DNA from: Verrucomicrobiota bacterium
Lineage (GTDB): Bacteria > Verrucomicrobiota > Verrucomicrobiia > Opitutales > Opitutaceae
Assembly (NCBI GenBank): GCA_023428905.1
Contig: JAEYWP010000032.1
Coordinates: 62,001 to 126,000, forward strand
Reading direction: 5' to 3'
Length of the DNA: 64,000 nucleotides
Shown: positions 28,888-39,065 of the stretch, piece by piece
Numbering within the stretch: the stretch's first letter is position 1
How the letters are laid out: every line of letters starts with the position of its first letter
Notes under the pieces: generated by a model
Database searches by the model: none
Told to the model about the DNA's origin: nothing
The model's input: only the letters and a program-made list of their open reading frames with translations
Program-made: the position numbers and the translations under genes

Positions 28888-29775
28888 ATGAATTATTCTC
28901 TCCGTGAACTGGAGTGTTTCGTGGCCGTGGCGGAGGAACTTTCTTTCACCCGCGCTGCGGAGCGCCTGCACCTGGCGCAGCCGCCGCTCTCCCGGCATGT
29001 GCGCACGCTGGAGGAGAAAATCGGGACGCCGCTTTTTACCCGCTCCTCGCGGCGGGTGGCGCTGACGCCGACCGGCGCCCTCTTTTACGAGGAAACCGCC
29101 TCCGTCCTCGGCCGCCTGAGGCAGGCCGGCGAGACCGCCAAGCGATCGGCCGCCGGGCAGACCGAGCGCCTGCGGATCGGCTTTGTCAGCGCGGTGGTGA
29201 GCCCTGACCTCGTGGGCGTGCTCAAGCTGTTCCGGGAGCGCCACCCCGCCGTCCAGCTCACGGTGGAGGATGCCGCACCCGCCGAGCAGCTGGCGGCGCT
29301 GGTCCAGGGGCGCCTCGACGGCGGTTTTATCGGCCTGCGACCGACCGAGGCCACCCCCGGCGTCCTCTACACGCCATGGAACCGCGAGCCGTTGGTCTGC
29401 CTCGTGCCGTCGGGTCACCCCCTCGCGTCCCGCCCCGCCGTGGTGTTGCGGGAACTCGCCCGGGAGGGATTCCTCGCCGTCAGCAGCCGCACCGCTCCTG
29501 CCTTCGCCGACCATGTGCGGGCTCTCTGCCGCAAGGCGGGTTTTCGTCCGCGGATCATTCTCGAGTCTCCCCGCGCCCAAGCGGTCGCCGTGATGGTGGC
29601 AGCCGGAGCGGGCGTCGCACTCCTTCCGGCGTCCCTGAGCCGTGTGGTGGGCACCGCGGCGGTCGCCCTGCCCCTTTCTGGCGCACCGGGATTGACCCAT
29701 GTGTTTGCGCGCCCGGCCGCGACCTCCGCTCCAGCGATGGTCGCGTTCCTGCGCTGCCTCGCAGCGAACAAATGA
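28888..29775 (+). CDS. LysR-family transcriptional regulator
   Basis: A 295-residue regulator. The N-terminal winged helix-turn-helix is standard (LRELECFVAVAEELSFTRAAERLHLAQPPLSRHVRTLEEKIGTPLF, residues 6-50), and a periplasmic-binding-like effector domain starts near 90. It is divergent from ilvD with a 69-base gap and so probably controls ilvD and itself, by analogy with IlvY in enterobacteria. The effector is not known. Confidence 0.92.
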   Translation: MNYSLRELECFVAVAEELSFTRAAERLHLAQPPLSRHVRTLEEKIGTPLFTRSSRRVALTPTGALFYEETASVLGRLRQAGETAKRSAAGQTERLRIGFVSAVVSPDLVGVLKLFRERHPAVQLTVEDAAPAEQLAALVQGRLDGGFIGLRPTEATPGVLYTPWNREPLVCLVPSGHPLASRPAVVLRELAREGFLAVSSRTAPAFADHVRALCRKAGFRPRIILESPRAQAVAVMVAAGAGVALLPASLSRVVGTAAVALPLSGAPGLTHVFARPAATSAPAMVAFLRCLAANK

Positions 29776-29836
29776 GTGAAAGCCTCGCCCGGACCGCAGG
29801 CTTCCCCCCTCTGCGCCGGACACCTACGGTGCGCTC

Positions 29837-30607
29837 ATGAAAGCCCCACCCCTGCTCGGCCTCGTCCTGCTCCCACTGCTTTGCTTGTCTGCGCAAACGC
29901 CCTCGGTGCCGGACTGGGCACACCCGGGATCGGCGACCCGCCAGCAGGTCCCCCCGCCACCGGATTACCGCCGTGCGAGCACCCATTTTCGGGCGCCGAT
30001 TGGACTCTTTGAAGGGCAGAGCGACATCGGCACCGCGGTGGTCCCGGGCGCTGCGCGATTTGATGCCACAGCGCGCACGTACACCATCGACTCTGCGGGC
30101 TACAACATCTGGTACACCCGCGACGAGTTCCGCTACCTCTGGAAGACGATGTCGGGTGACGTGTCCCTCGCCGCCACCATCGCCTTTCCCAACCCGGAGG
30201 GTTATTTCGATCGCAAGACCGTACTCGTCTTCCGCCAGGACCTCGACGACGACAGCAAGGAGATCATGGTCGCGCTGCACGGGGGTGGCCTGGTGCACCT
30301 CGCCCAGCGGCCGGAAAAAGGGGGGGAGATCAAAGAAGATCATCGGGTCGACGCCGCGACGGTGTTTCCGCAGGGGAAACCCGCCCCGGGCCAGCAGGTG
30401 CGATTGGGCATCGAAAAGAAAGGTGACCGCTTCGCCCTCTACCTCAGCACCCACGGGGAACCACTTCGCCACGTGGGCACCACGGGTGAACTCGTCCTGG
30501 CCGAACCCTTCTACGTCGGCATCGGTTTCTGTTCCCATCTGCCCGCCACCGTCGACACCACCGTTGTTTCCGAGGTGCAACTCGAGCCCCGGGCAGGCCG
30601 CTGGTAA
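29837..30607 (+). CDS. Secreted concanavalin-like (DUF1349-type) protein
   Basis: 256 residues with an N-terminal signal peptide (KAPPLLGLVLLPLLCLSAQT). The mature part has a beta-rich pattern seen in DUF1349/laminin-G-like jelly-roll domains: SAGYNIWYTRDEFRYLWKTMSGDVSLAATI, GLVHLAQRPEKGG, EPFYVGIGFCSHLPATVDT. These domains often accompany glycan-active enzymes and TolB-like proteins. No catalytic motif is evident. It is plus-strand, 61 bases after lysR, and probably unrelated to ilvD control. Confidence 0.72.
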   Translation: MKAPPLLGLVLLPLLCLSAQTPSVPDWAHPGSATRQQVPPPPDYRRASTHFRAPIGLFEGQSDIGTAVVPGAARFDATARTYTIDSAGYNIWYTRDEFRYLWKTMSGDVSLAATIAFPNPEGYFDRKTVLVFRQDLDDDSKEIMVALHGGGLVHLAQRPEKGGEIKEDHRVDAATVFPQGKPAPGQQVRLGIEKKGDRFALYLSTHGEPLRHVGTTGELVLAEPFYVGIGFCSHLPATVDTTVVSEVQLEPRAGRW

Positions 30608-30766
30608 CCGCCCGCCGGAGGCGGCGAGTGCAGCGTGCCGTCAGCGTCCGCACCGCCGCTTTCCTGGGCCGGATGACCCCGGTCGCAGGGCCCGTTACGT
30701 AGGCGTGGTGCTCCTGCTAGCCTCTGCCGTGAACCGCAGGCGCTCCCGGCCTGCGCGCTCACACGC

Positions 30767-31315
30767 ATGACCCGCCTCGCTTCCTACCTTCACTCGCCGG
30801 AACTGCTTCTCGTCCTCATCGGAGCTGGCGTCTTTTTTTATTGTTCACGCCATGCGAGCTACAGCGACAGCGACGTCACCTCCCTCAGCCACCTCATGTG
30901 GCTGCTGCCGCTGGTGATGGTTGCAACGGTGTACGCCACGCTCTGGTGGCCCGAAAATCGCACCTGGATCTGGGTCGGGCGGGCGACCCTGGCGTTGACC
31001 GTCGCCCTCCTGGTCTGCGGTTGGAGGGTGGTTTCGGGTTTCGGCGCCCCAGGCAGCGGACCGAAGGGGCAAGACGCCGGTTTCATCCTGATGCTTTCGC
31101 TCGGCCTCGGGTTGGCCGCCGTGGGCAACGCCATCGCCATCACCCTGATCCTGCGGGAGCGCCGACCGGCCTGGGACGTCTGGTTCGAGAGCCACCCGAT
31201 CCTCGGCGTGCTCCTGACCGCCGTGGGCGTGGTGCCCGTCTTTTTTGCGCAGCTGCTGGCCGCCGGCATGGTCGGCGGCGTCCTCAGCTTTTTTCATACG
31301 CTGCTCAAACGTTAA
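30767..31315 (+). CDS. Hypothetical membrane protein
   Basis: 182 residues with five likely transmembrane segments (near 10-28, 45-60, 68-88, 105-130, 145-175). I recognise no family. The start is ATG 30767. It lies 159 bases after the secreted protein and 55 before the GH20 gene. The gap before it shows only a short CCGCC/GGCGG hairpin just after the upstream stop. Confidence 0.72.
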   Translation: MTRLASYLHSPELLLVLIGAGVFFYCSRHASYSDSDVTSLSHLMWLLPLVMVATVYATLWWPENRTWIWVGRATLALTVALLVCGWRVVSGFGAPGSGPKGQDAGFILMLSLGLGLAAVGNAIAITLILRERRPAWDVWFESHPILGVLLTAVGVVPVFFAQLLAAGMVGGVLSFFHTLLKR

Positions 31316-31370
31316 CGGCATGGCCAGGCGCGGGGGTTTGCGCTAGGCATTGCCGCAGTACCCCCACCCT

Positions 31371-33389
31371 ATGCTCCGTTTGCTCCGCCTCGCCGCGCTT
31401 CTCTCTCTGACCGCCATGCCCGTCGTCGCCGCCGCGCCGTCCCTCCCCTCCCTCCTGCCCGTCCCGCATTCGCTCCAGCCGGCAAGCGGCAGCTTTGCCC
31501 TCGATGCGCGGCTGCGCGTGGAAATCAACGCGCCCGCCGACAGCCGGGTCTCGCCCGCCGTGTCGCGCTTTGTCCGCCGCGTCCGCGAGCGCACCGGGCT
31601 CTTTATCGCCGAGCCGGGCCTGGCCCCGGCCGCGGCCTCACCGGGTGCCGTCCTCCGCATTTCGGCGGCGGGGCGCGCCCCGCTTTCCCTCGGGGACGAC
31701 GAGCGCTACCGGCTGGAGGTCAAACCGGACGAGATCCGACTCGACGCCCCCACCGACCTCGGTGTCCTCCGCGGGCTCGAAACCCTGCTCCAACTGCTCG
31801 GCACCTCCGCCGCGGGTTATGCCCTGCCCGCCGTGGTGATCGAGGACCAGCCGCGCTTCCCCTGGCGCGGGCTGATGATCGATTCCGCCCGGCACTTCCT
31901 CCCGGTCGAGGTGCTCAAGCGCAACCTCGACGGCATGGCGGCGGTGAAACTCAACGTCCTCCACTGGCACCTCACGGACGACCAGGGTTTCCGGATCGAG
32001 AGCAAACGGTTTCCACAGCTCCACCTGAAGGGCTCCGACGGCGACTTCTACACCCACGAGCAGGTGCGCGAGGTCCTCGCCTACGCCGACGCGCGCGGCA
32101 TCCGTGTGTATCCGGAATTTGATATTCCGGGTCATACCACCGCCTGGCTTGTGGGTCATCCCGAACTGGCCAGCATCGAGCGAACCTACCAAATCGAACG
32201 CGGCTGGGGCATCTTCGACCCCGCCCTCGATCCCACCAAAGAGGAGGTTTACGCCCTGCTGGATGGCTTCTTCGAGGAAATGGCCGGCCTCTTCACCGAC
32301 CCATACCTCCACATCGGCGGCGACGAGGTGAACGGCAAGGACTGGGCCGCCAGCCCGCGCATCCAGGCCTATATGCGGGAGCACCAGCTGGCCGACGGCC
32401 ACGCCCTCCAGCGCCATTTCAACGAGCGTATCTTAAAAACGGTGACACGCCTCGGCAAAAAGATGATCGGCTGGGACGAGATCTTCCAGCCGGGCATGCC
32501 GACCGACATCGTGATCCATTCCTGGCGCGGCCGGGAGGCGATGGAGCAGGCCGCAAAACTCGGCTACCAGAGCATCCTCTCCAACGGCTACTACATCGAC
32601 CTGATGCAGCCCGCCTCCTTCCACTACCTCAACGACCCGCTTCCCGCCGACTCGCCCCTCTCTCCCGCGGAGGCAGCCCGGGTGCTCGGGGGCGAGGCCA
32701 CGATGTGGAGCGAGCACGTCACCCCCGAGACGGTGGACTCCCGCATCTGGCCGCGCACCGCCGCCATCGCGGAACGGCTCTGGGCTGACGCCTCCGTGCG
32801 GGACGTGGAAGCCCTGTACCGCCGCCTCGAGGTGTTGTCCGTGCAGCTGGAGGAGCACGGCCTCACCCATCTGAAAAACCGCGGCATGCTGATGCGGCGC
32901 CTGGTGGGGACGGCCGATCCGCGCCCCCTCGAGATCCTCGCGGACGTGGTCGAGCCGGTGAAGTTGTACGCCCGCAACGAGGGCAATGCATACACCCAGC
33001 ACTCCCCCTACACCCTGCTCCCCGACATCGCCGTGGCCGACGCACCCGACGCCCGCGCCTTCCGCGAGGCCGTCCGCCTGTATCAGAAAAATCCGGACGC
33101 CAGCCACCGGTCCGCGGTGCGCGGGTGGCTCGAACGCTGGAGGGACAACCACGCCGCCTTCACCGCCCTCGCCGCGCGCGCCCCCGCCCTGCGCGAGGCT
33201 CTTCCGCTTTCGGAGGCGCTTCACCAGGCCGCGCTGGTCGGCCTGGCCACTCTCGAGGATCAGGCTGCAGCGGCGGCGCCGGATGCCAAGGTCGCGGCCG
33301 TCCTGGCCCGGGCGCGGCAGCCAGTAGCCAAGGTCGAGCTGCAGGTGGTGGATGCGATCGCCGCCCTGGCGGGGCTACCCGCCAGGTAA
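31371..33389 (+). CDS. Secreted GH20 beta-N-acetylhexosaminidase
   Basis: A 672-residue exported enzyme that removes terminal N-acetylhexosamine from chitin-derived or host/plant-type glycans. Signal peptide at residues 1-20 (MLRLLRLAALLSLTAMPVVA). A GH20b N-terminal domain precedes the TIM barrel, which starts with FPWRGLMIDSARHFLPVEVL and WHLTDDQGFRIESKRFP. The catalytic Asp318-Glu319 pair is in HIGGDEVNG. The region from about 560 onward is a helical C-terminal extension. Start at ATG 31371; the TTG at 31350 would precede the signal peptide. Confidence 0.93.
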   Translation: MLRLLRLAALLSLTAMPVVAAAPSLPSLLPVPHSLQPASGSFALDARLRVEINAPADSRVSPAVSRFVRRVRERTGLFIAEPGLAPAAASPGAVLRISAAGRAPLSLGDDERYRLEVKPDEIRLDAPTDLGVLRGLETLLQLLGTSAAGYALPAVVIEDQPRFPWRGLMIDSARHFLPVEVLKRNLDGMAAVKLNVLHWHLTDDQGFRIESKRFPQLHLKGSDGDFYTHEQVREVLAYADARGIRVYPEFDIPGHTTAWLVGHPELASIERTYQIERGWGIFDPALDPTKEEVYALLDGFFEEMAGLFTDPYLHIGGDEVNGKDWAASPRIQAYMREHQLADGHALQRHFNERILKTVTRLGKKMIGWDEIFQPGMPTDIVIHSWRGREAMEQAAKLGYQSILSNGYYIDLMQPASFHYLNDPLPADSPLSPAEAARVLGGEATMWSEHVTPETVDSRIWPRTAAIAERLWADASVRDVEALYRRLEVLSVQLEEHGLTHLKNRGMLMRRLVGTADPRPLEILADVVEPVKLYARNEGNAYTQHSPYTLLPDIAVADAPDARAFREAVRLYQKNPDASHRSAVRGWLERWRDNHAAFTALAARAPALREALPLSEALHQAALVGLATLEDQAAAAAPDAKVAAVLARARQPVAKVELQVVDAIAALAGLPAR

Positions 33390-33399
33390 GTGCGACCGT

Positions 33400-35883
33400 T
33401 CAGTCGGCGCGTAGCGCTTCGAGCGGGTCCACCCGCGTGGCACGCCGCGCCGGCAGGTAGCAGGCAAACAGGGCCACCACCAGCAGGACGGCCGCGGTGG
33501 CACTGAGCGTGACAGGATCCGGGGACGCGATCTTTGGCATGATGGCACCCGCGGCGGTGGTCAGTCCATAGGCCGCCGCCAGTCCGACCACGAGGCCGAT
33601 CGCAGTCAGCACGACGCCGAGGCGAAGGACGAGGGTGAACAGCTGGCCGGGGCTCGCTCCCAGGGCCATCCGGATTCCAAACTCGTTGGTCCGCTGCGCC
33701 ACCAGGTACGAGATCACGCCGTAAAGACCCACCGCGGCGAGGGCGAGACCGAGCAGGGCGAAGCCCGCCAGGACGTCATTGATCACGACCAGGTTGTGCT
33801 GGAAACGCTCCGCTGCCTCCGGGACCGTGTACATGTCCAGGACCGCGAGGTCGGGGTCGACGCCCGAGACCACCCGTCGCATGTCGTTCTTGAAGGCGCC
33901 CGGCGTTGGGCCCCGCGCCAGCAGGAACATGTAACCCCAGGGCTCGTGGACCATTGGCTTGTAGACCTGGAAGAGCGTCGGCGGATTGGTGATGTTGAGT
34001 GCGAACTGGAGGTCGCCGACCACGCCGATCACCTCGCGCCAGACGATCGTGTCGCCATTGCGTTCACCGACTCGACGCCCGACTGCACTGCCGTCCGGCC
34101 AGAAGTGACGCGCCATGGCTTCGTTGATCACCACCGACGGCGGGCTGTCGGCCTTCATATCGGGGGCGAACACGCGGCCCTCCCTGAGGGGAATTCCGAG
34201 GGTGGCAAAATAGTCTCCCGCGATCATGGTGTAGCCGCCGCTGGGCAGCTTGGAGTCGTCGTCGTGGGCGTGCCCCTCGATGAAGAGCGGGTTCACCTTG
34301 GAGTAGCCAAACGTCGGGGCGGTGGTGGCGAGAGCGGTGTGCTCGGCACCCGGGACCTGCTGGAGCCCGCGAAGCAGTTTCTCCATCGCCAGACGCCTCG
34401 CGTCCTCGGACGCGTAGGTGGATTGCTCGGGCAGGTGGATGTTGGCCGCGAGCAGCCGCTCCGTGTCCCAGCCCTTCTCCGTGCGCAAGAGGCCATCAAG
34501 GCCGCGTATCATCACACCGGCGACACCGAGCAGGGCCAGGGCAACGGCGACTTCCCCGATGATCAGGGCCTGGCGCATCAGGCGGGGCCCGCGCCCCGCG
34601 GTGGAGTTGCGGGTCTGGTGTTTGAGGGTGGTCACCACATCGGTGCGGGAGGCGAACCAGGCCGGCAGCAGGCCGAACAGGAGCCCGGTCAAAAGGGAAA
34701 CCACCACCGCCCCGCCCAGCACCCGGCCGTTCATCGGCAGGGCCAGGGTGCTCTCCTGGCTCGCGCCGAGCCAGATGGCATTGCCCAGCACGCGGTTCAG
34801 TATCCACGCGACAGCGACGCCGCACAGGCCCCCCGCCACCGCGAGCAGCATCGACTCGACCAGCTGGTGGCGGATGAGTTGTGCGCGGGACGCCCCGAGG
34901 GCGGAGCGGATGGCGAGGTCACGCATGTTACCGGTCGCGCGCGCCAGCTGGAGGTTGGCGATGTTGGCGCAGGCCACCAGGAGGACGGCCGACCCGAGGC
35001 CGAAGAGCAGCCAGATGATGAACTGGCTGACGTTGTCCATGCCCGCGCGGTGCGGGGGCATGAGATTGAACCCGCGGTCCTTGCTGTTCTGGGGATAGTC
35101 GGTCCCCCAGCGCACGGCCAGCGGGGTAAGCTGGGCTTTTGCCTGCTCCATCGTCGCGCCTGGATTGAGGCGTGCTGCAACGGAGAAAAAGCGATTCTGG
35201 CGGTCCTCCACGATGTGGCGCGGCACCGTCATGGGCCGCCAGAGGTCCACCGGGCCGAAGAACAGCGGCGCAACGAAGGACGCAGGCATGACGCCGATCA
35301 CCGTGACCTGCTCCGCATTGAGACGGATGGAGCGCCCGATCACTGCACGGTCGCCCCCGAAGCGAGACTGCCAGAGGCGGTGGCTGAGCAGCGCGACCTG
35401 GTTGCGTCCGGGAACCTGCTCCTCGGCCGTGTAGGTGCGGCCGAGCATGGGCTGGACCTGGAACGTCTGAAAGAAGTCCGCTGTGGCATCCAGGGAGAGC
35501 AGCCGCTCGGCGGGACGGTTCGGCTCTGAAAAGGTGTTGTTCCAATAGGCGTAGGTCGTGACCGAGGCAAACGCCTTGTCCGATCCCACCGCCTGTGCCC
35601 GCATCTCCTCCGTTTCCTCGAAGGAGAAATTTTCGCGCTGCTGTTTTGGCGAGGTGCCAAAAACGCTCACCAGGCGGTCCGGGTTGGGAAACGGGACCGT
35701 GCGGTAAAAAAGCACATCCACGAGCGTGTACATCGAGGTGTTCACCCCGATGCCAAGGGCGAGGGTCAGCAGGACGATGACGACAAAGCCCGGAGACTTG
35801 GCGAGGGAGCGAAATGCGAACCGAAGGTCGTGCACGGTGGGGAGGCGGTTGAGGGAAAAACGCAGGGTCAGGGGTTCAAACAC
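33400..35883 (-). CDS. FtsX/MacB-type ABC transporter permease (ADOP family)
   Basis: 827 residues with the two-module architecture of acidobacterial-type duplicated permeases. Each half has a periplasmic MacB-PCD-like domain and an FtsX membrane domain; the first begins LRFAFRSLAKSPGFVVIVLLTLALGIGVNTSMYTLV, and FtsX-type segments end each half (NLQLARATGNMRDLAIRSALGASR; VAQRTNEFGIRMALGASPGQL). GTG start at 35883. These proteins work with a MacB-type ATPase in export or mechanotransmission, but none is encoded nearby. Convergent with GH20, ten bases apart. Confidence 0.88.
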   Translation of the reverse strand: MFEPLTLRFSLNRLPTVHDLRFAFRSLAKSPGFVVIVLLTLALGIGVNTSMYTLVDVLFYRTVPFPNPDRLVSVFGTSPKQQRENFSFEETEEMRAQAVGSDKAFASVTTYAYWNNTFSEPNRPAERLLSLDATADFFQTFQVQPMLGRTYTAEEQVPGRNQVALLSHRLWQSRFGGDRAVIGRSIRLNAEQVTVIGVMPASFVAPLFFGPVDLWRPMTVPRHIVEDRQNRFFSVAARLNPGATMEQAKAQLTPLAVRWGTDYPQNSKDRGFNLMPPHRAGMDNVSQFIIWLLFGLGSAVLLVACANIANLQLARATGNMRDLAIRSALGASRAQLIRHQLVESMLLAVAGGLCGVAVAWILNRVLGNAIWLGASQESTLALPMNGRVLGGAVVVSLLTGLLFGLLPAWFASRTDVVTTLKHQTRNSTAGRGPRLMRQALIIGEVAVALALLGVAGVMIRGLDGLLRTEKGWDTERLLAANIHLPEQSTYASEDARRLAMEKLLRGLQQVPGAEHTALATTAPTFGYSKVNPLFIEGHAHDDDSKLPSGGYTMIAGDYFATLGIPLREGRVFAPDMKADSPPSVVINEAMARHFWPDGSAVGRRVGERNGDTIVWREVIGVVGDLQFALNITNPPTLFQVYKPMVHEPWGYMFLLARGPTPGAFKNDMRRVVSGVDPDLAVLDMYTVPEAAERFQHNLVVINDVLAGFALLGLALAAVGLYGVISYLVAQRTNEFGIRMALGASPGQLFTLVLRLGVVLTAIGLVVGLAAAYGLTTAAGAIMPKIASPDPVTLSATAAVLLVVALFACYLPARRATRVDPLEALRAD

Positions 35884-35996
35884 CGCAGCTCGGCCAGAAG
35901 TTACAGAATTCTGTTTCCTGCCCTAAAGGAGCCTCCGCCCACCCGGAAACCCGCTCTGCCGCTGGACCCGCGTCTCTTTTGCACAAACCTCCTGGG

Positions 35997-37478
35997 ATGT
36001 CCCCCGCACCCGACCCCCGTTTCCAAGGCTGGCGCCTCGAGCATTCCTATGCCGGGCTGCCCGCGGTTCTGCACCGCCCAGCGCCGCCCACCCCGGTGGC
36101 GGCTCCCCGGTTGGTTTGCCTAAACCGCTCCCTCGCTTCCCGCCTGGGGCTGGATCCGGACACATTGGCGACGGATGCAGGGGCTGCGATCTTTGCCGGA
36201 AATGCCCTGCCGCCCGGGGCCAGTCCCCTCGCCCAGGCGTATGCCGGGCACCAGTACGGCCATTTCACCGTGCTGGGCGACGGTCGGGCGCTGCTGCTGG
36301 GGGAGCAACGCGCACCGGACGGCTCCCTTTTCGACGTGCAGCTGAAGGGAGCCGGACCCACCGCGTATTCGCGTCGGGGAGACGGACGTGCCGCCCTCGG
36401 GCCGATGCTGCGCGAATACCTGATCAGCGAGGCGATGCACGCCCTGGGCGTCCCGACCACCCGCAGCCTCGCGGTGGTGGCGACCGGCGAACCGGTCTGG
36501 CGCCAGCCGGGCGAGCTGCCCGGCGCGGTTCTCACCCGGGTGGCGTCGAGCCACCTGCGGGTGGGAACCTTTGAATACGCCGCCACTCACGGCGGGAGGG
36601 ATTCCCTGCAGGCGTTGGTTCGTTACACGCTGCACCGCCATTTTCCCGACCAGGCAAACGACCCCGCACCGGCGGAGGCGCTGCTTCGCGGGGCGACCCT
36701 GCGCCAGGCCGAGCTGATCGCGCACTGGATGCTCCTGGGCTTCATCCACGGGGTGATGAACACAGACAACATGGCACTCTCCGGGGAGACGATCGACTAC
36801 GGGCCCTGCGCCTTCATGAATACGTACGACCCCGCCACGGTCTACAGTTCGATCGACACCCGCGGGCGGTACGCTTTCGGCAACCAACCGCCGATCGCGC
36901 ATTGGAACCTCTCGCGCCTGGCCGAGGCCCTGCTCCCCCTGCTGGACGCTGAGGAGGCACAAGCCATCGAACGCGCGGAGGCCGCGCTGGGCGGCTTCGG
37001 CCCCCGCTTTGAACAGGTCTGGCTGGACGGGATGCGTGCCCGGCTGGGGCTCTTCGACGAGGAGCCCGAGGACAAGCTCCTGATCTCCGACCTTCTGCGG
37101 TGGATGTACACCACGAAGGCCGACTACACCCTGACCCTTGCGCACCTCGCCTCCCCGCGGCCCGAGTTGCCCGGCGCACCCTGCGAGACGGAACCCGGCT
37201 TCGCCGCCTGGCGCGACCGCTGGCAGGCACGGCTGGCTCGGCAGCCCCACTCAATCGGGGAGTCGGAAGCGCGCCGCCGAGCCGCGACCCCCGCCTTCAT
37301 TCCCCGCAACCATCTCGTGGAAGCGGCGCTCTCCGCGGCGGAAGCCGGCGATCTTGAGCCGTTTAACCGGATGCTCGAGGTGCTCTCCAGGCCGTTTGAT
37401 CATGCGCGGACCGACGCCGACGCCTACCGCCAGCCTCCGCACGACGAGGCAGGCTACCACACCTTCTGCGGCACCTGA
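35997..37478 (+). CDS. selO: SelO/YdiU-family protein adenylyltransferase
   Basis: A 493-residue pseudokinase-fold enzyme that in E. coli transfers AMP to proteins. The motifs match YdiU: YAGHQYGHFTVLGDGRALLLGE (residues 78-99), GAGPTAYSRRGDGRAALGPMLREYLISEAMHALGVPTTRSLAVV, and VMNTDNMALSGETIDYGPCAFMN, the catalytic-loop-like segment. The start is ATG 35997; a TTG at 35979 is possible. The C-terminal Cys of the eukaryotic selenoprotein is matched here by an FCGT ending (HTFCGT), as in bacterial YdiU. Confidence 0.93.
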   Translation: MSPAPDPRFQGWRLEHSYAGLPAVLHRPAPPTPVAAPRLVCLNRSLASRLGLDPDTLATDAGAAIFAGNALPPGASPLAQAYAGHQYGHFTVLGDGRALLLGEQRAPDGSLFDVQLKGAGPTAYSRRGDGRAALGPMLREYLISEAMHALGVPTTRSLAVVATGEPVWRQPGELPGAVLTRVASSHLRVGTFEYAATHGGRDSLQALVRYTLHRHFPDQANDPAPAEALLRGATLRQAELIAHWMLLGFIHGVMNTDNMALSGETIDYGPCAFMNTYDPATVYSSIDTRGRYAFGNQPPIAHWNLSRLAEALLPLLDAEEAQAIERAEAALGGFGPRFEQVWLDGMRARLGLFDEEPEDKLLISDLLRWMYTTKADYTLTLAHLASPRPELPGAPCETEPGFAAWRDRWQARLARQPHSIGESEARRRAATPAFIPRNHLVEAALSAAEAGDLEPFNRMLEVLSRPFDHARTDADAYRQPPHDEAGYHTFCGT

Positions 37479-37567
37479 GGGAGCGGTTTTTCTGATTCGA
37501 ACGCATAAATAGACGTCCGCCTTTCTTGTTGTTGCGCGGCCCACCGGGGCGGGGAATAACTCTCCGG

Positions 37568-38059
37568 ATGAACGCCTGTCCCTGCGGCTCCGGCCGCACC
37601 TACGATACCTGCTGCGAACCGATCATTGCCGGTGCTCCGGCCGCGACCGCCGAGGCCCTCATGCGCTCGCGGTACTCAGCCTATGTGAAGCGCGCGTATG
37701 ATCACCTCGAGCGCACGTTGTCGGCCGAGGAGCGCAAGGACTTCAGTCACGACGAGGCCAAACGCTGGGCCGAAGCCTCCGAGTGGCAGGGCCTCACCAT
37801 CCTCGGCACGGACAGGGGCGGAGAGCAGGACCAGGAGGGCATCGTGGAATTTGCGGCCCGCTACCGTGTGGACGGGCAGGACCACGAGCATGTCGAGACC
37901 GCGGTGTTTGGTCGCGAGGAAGGCCGCTGGGTCTACACCGGCCAACTCGAGCGTGCCGGGAAAACCGTCCGCTACGAAACCCCGAAGCCGGGCCGCAACG
38001 ACCCGTGCCCGTGCGGGAGCGGAAAGAAATACAAGAAATGCTGCGGCGCGGCCGCCTGA
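37568..38059 (+). CDS. YchJ-like protein with two SEC-C motifs
   Basis: 163 residues from ATG 37568. A SEC-C zinc motif at each end, [13 protein letters not shown] near residue 4 and [13 protein letters not shown] near 150, flanks a NTF2-like central domain ([22 protein letters not shown]). This layout is that of the YchJ family. Its role is unknown; SEC-C motifs bind zinc and protein partners such as SecB in SecA. It lies convergent with the PH-domain gene, ten bases apart. Confidence 0.88.
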   Translation: MNACPCGSGRTYDTCCEPIIAGAPAATAEALMRSRYSAYVKRAYDHLERTLSAEERKDFSHDEAKRWAEASEWQGLTILGTDRGGEQDQEGIVEFAARYRVDGQDHEHVETAVFGREEGRWVYTGQLERAGKTVRYETPKPGRNDPCPCGSGKKYKKCCGAAA

Positions 38060-38069
38060 CCGCACCCGG

Positions 38070-39065
38070 TCAGCCAAGCGCGCGACGCAGCCGCCGAGTC
38101 TCCTCCAGCACCTCCCGCGCCGCCGCTACCGCCTCGGGGTGACGCACGGAAACGGGAGCCGAAGCGGCCCCCTCCCTCCGGAGGGGTGCCACCGTCTCGT
38201 CCGGGTCGCCGAGACCGCTTTCCCGGAAGCGTTTTAACCGGTCCAGGATCAGGTCGCGGATTTCAGCCGCGTTCGTGACGCCGTGGAAGAGTCCCACGTG
38301 CATGTCCTCCCCCTGGGTGGCATGCTCGCTGTCGGAGGAGCCGCTGCCACCCCCGGCCGACTGCACCCGCACGTCCGAAAGCCCGAGCAGGCGCTGTAGT
38401 GGATTTTGCATGACAGTGACCTGCTGCACGTTGGCGAAACTCATGGTCGACTCCGACACCTTCCACACACCATGCCGGAGCCGCAGGCTGCGGTCGGTCA
38501 CCATGTACCAGCGCATTTCGAAATCCAGACGGCGCACCGCGTAGGTAATCGGGATCTGCAAGAGGTAGAGTGTGAAACCCGCGATCTTCAGCAGCCGTAC
38601 GAGCGGGAAGATACCGGGGGGCAGCTGCCGGGCAAAACTCACCAGCCCCTCGCGGAAGGCGTCAAAGGGACCAAAGCCCCGCACCCGGTTAGACGCGCGG
38701 CGGGCCCTGCCCTCCGCATCAACCGCCTTTTTGAAGTCGTCGGCCGACTTTTGCACCCGCTCCTGAAATCCGGGTGTCGACGCGGTGGTCGGATCTGCCC
38801 CGGGCCCGGAGGTCGGGGCCACGGCGGCGGCGCGCTTTGCGCGCTCGGCCAGAACGCCATGCTCCACGTCCAGCAGCATCACCGTCCAGAACACGATACC
38901 GGCGAGCGCCACCGCCTGCGCGAGGGCCCAGCTGGCCAGGCGAAGGTGGTAGAAATGGCGACCCGCCCGGAAGACCCGCAGCGAGCCGGGGCTGCCCGCG
39001 GGAGGATGGGGTTCGGCCGGGACCTTGAGCAGCCGCAGGGTTTGCCGCCGGATGAGGTCAAACAT
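38070..39065 (-). CDS. PH-domain membrane protein (bPH2/DUF304), long
   Basis: 331 residues from ATG 39065. Membrane segments lie near residues 45-65 and 160-185, followed by a bacterial PH (DUF304) domain with RWYMVTDRSLRLRHGVWKVSESTMSFANVQQVTVMQNPLQRLLGLSDVRVQ. A charged C-terminal tail follows. It overlaps the end of the upstream PH gene by eight bases, so the two are likely a membrane pair made together, as in YdbS/YdbT-type operons. Their role in most bacteria is unknown. Confidence 0.82.
   Translation of the reverse strand: MFDLIRRQTLRLLKVPAEPHPPAGSPGSLRVFRAGRHFYHLRLASWALAQAVALAGIVFWTVMLLDVEHGVLAERAKRAAAVAPTSGPGADPTTASTPGFQERVQKSADDFKKAVDAEGRARRASNRVRGFGPFDAFREGLVSFARQLPPGIFPLVRLLKIAGFTLYLLQIPITYAVRRLDFEMRWYMVTDRSLRLRHGVWKVSESTMSFANVQQVTVMQNPLQRLLGLSDVRVQSAGGGSGSSDSEHATQGEDMHVGLFHGVTNAAEIRDLILDRLKRFRESGLGDPDETVAPLRREGAASAPVSVRHPEAVAAAREVLEETRRLRRALG

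Noticed and set aside
33796..35529. Plus-strand open frame of 577 codons
   Set aside because: It is antisense to the ADOP permease, and the product is Gly/Arg/His-rich without structure.
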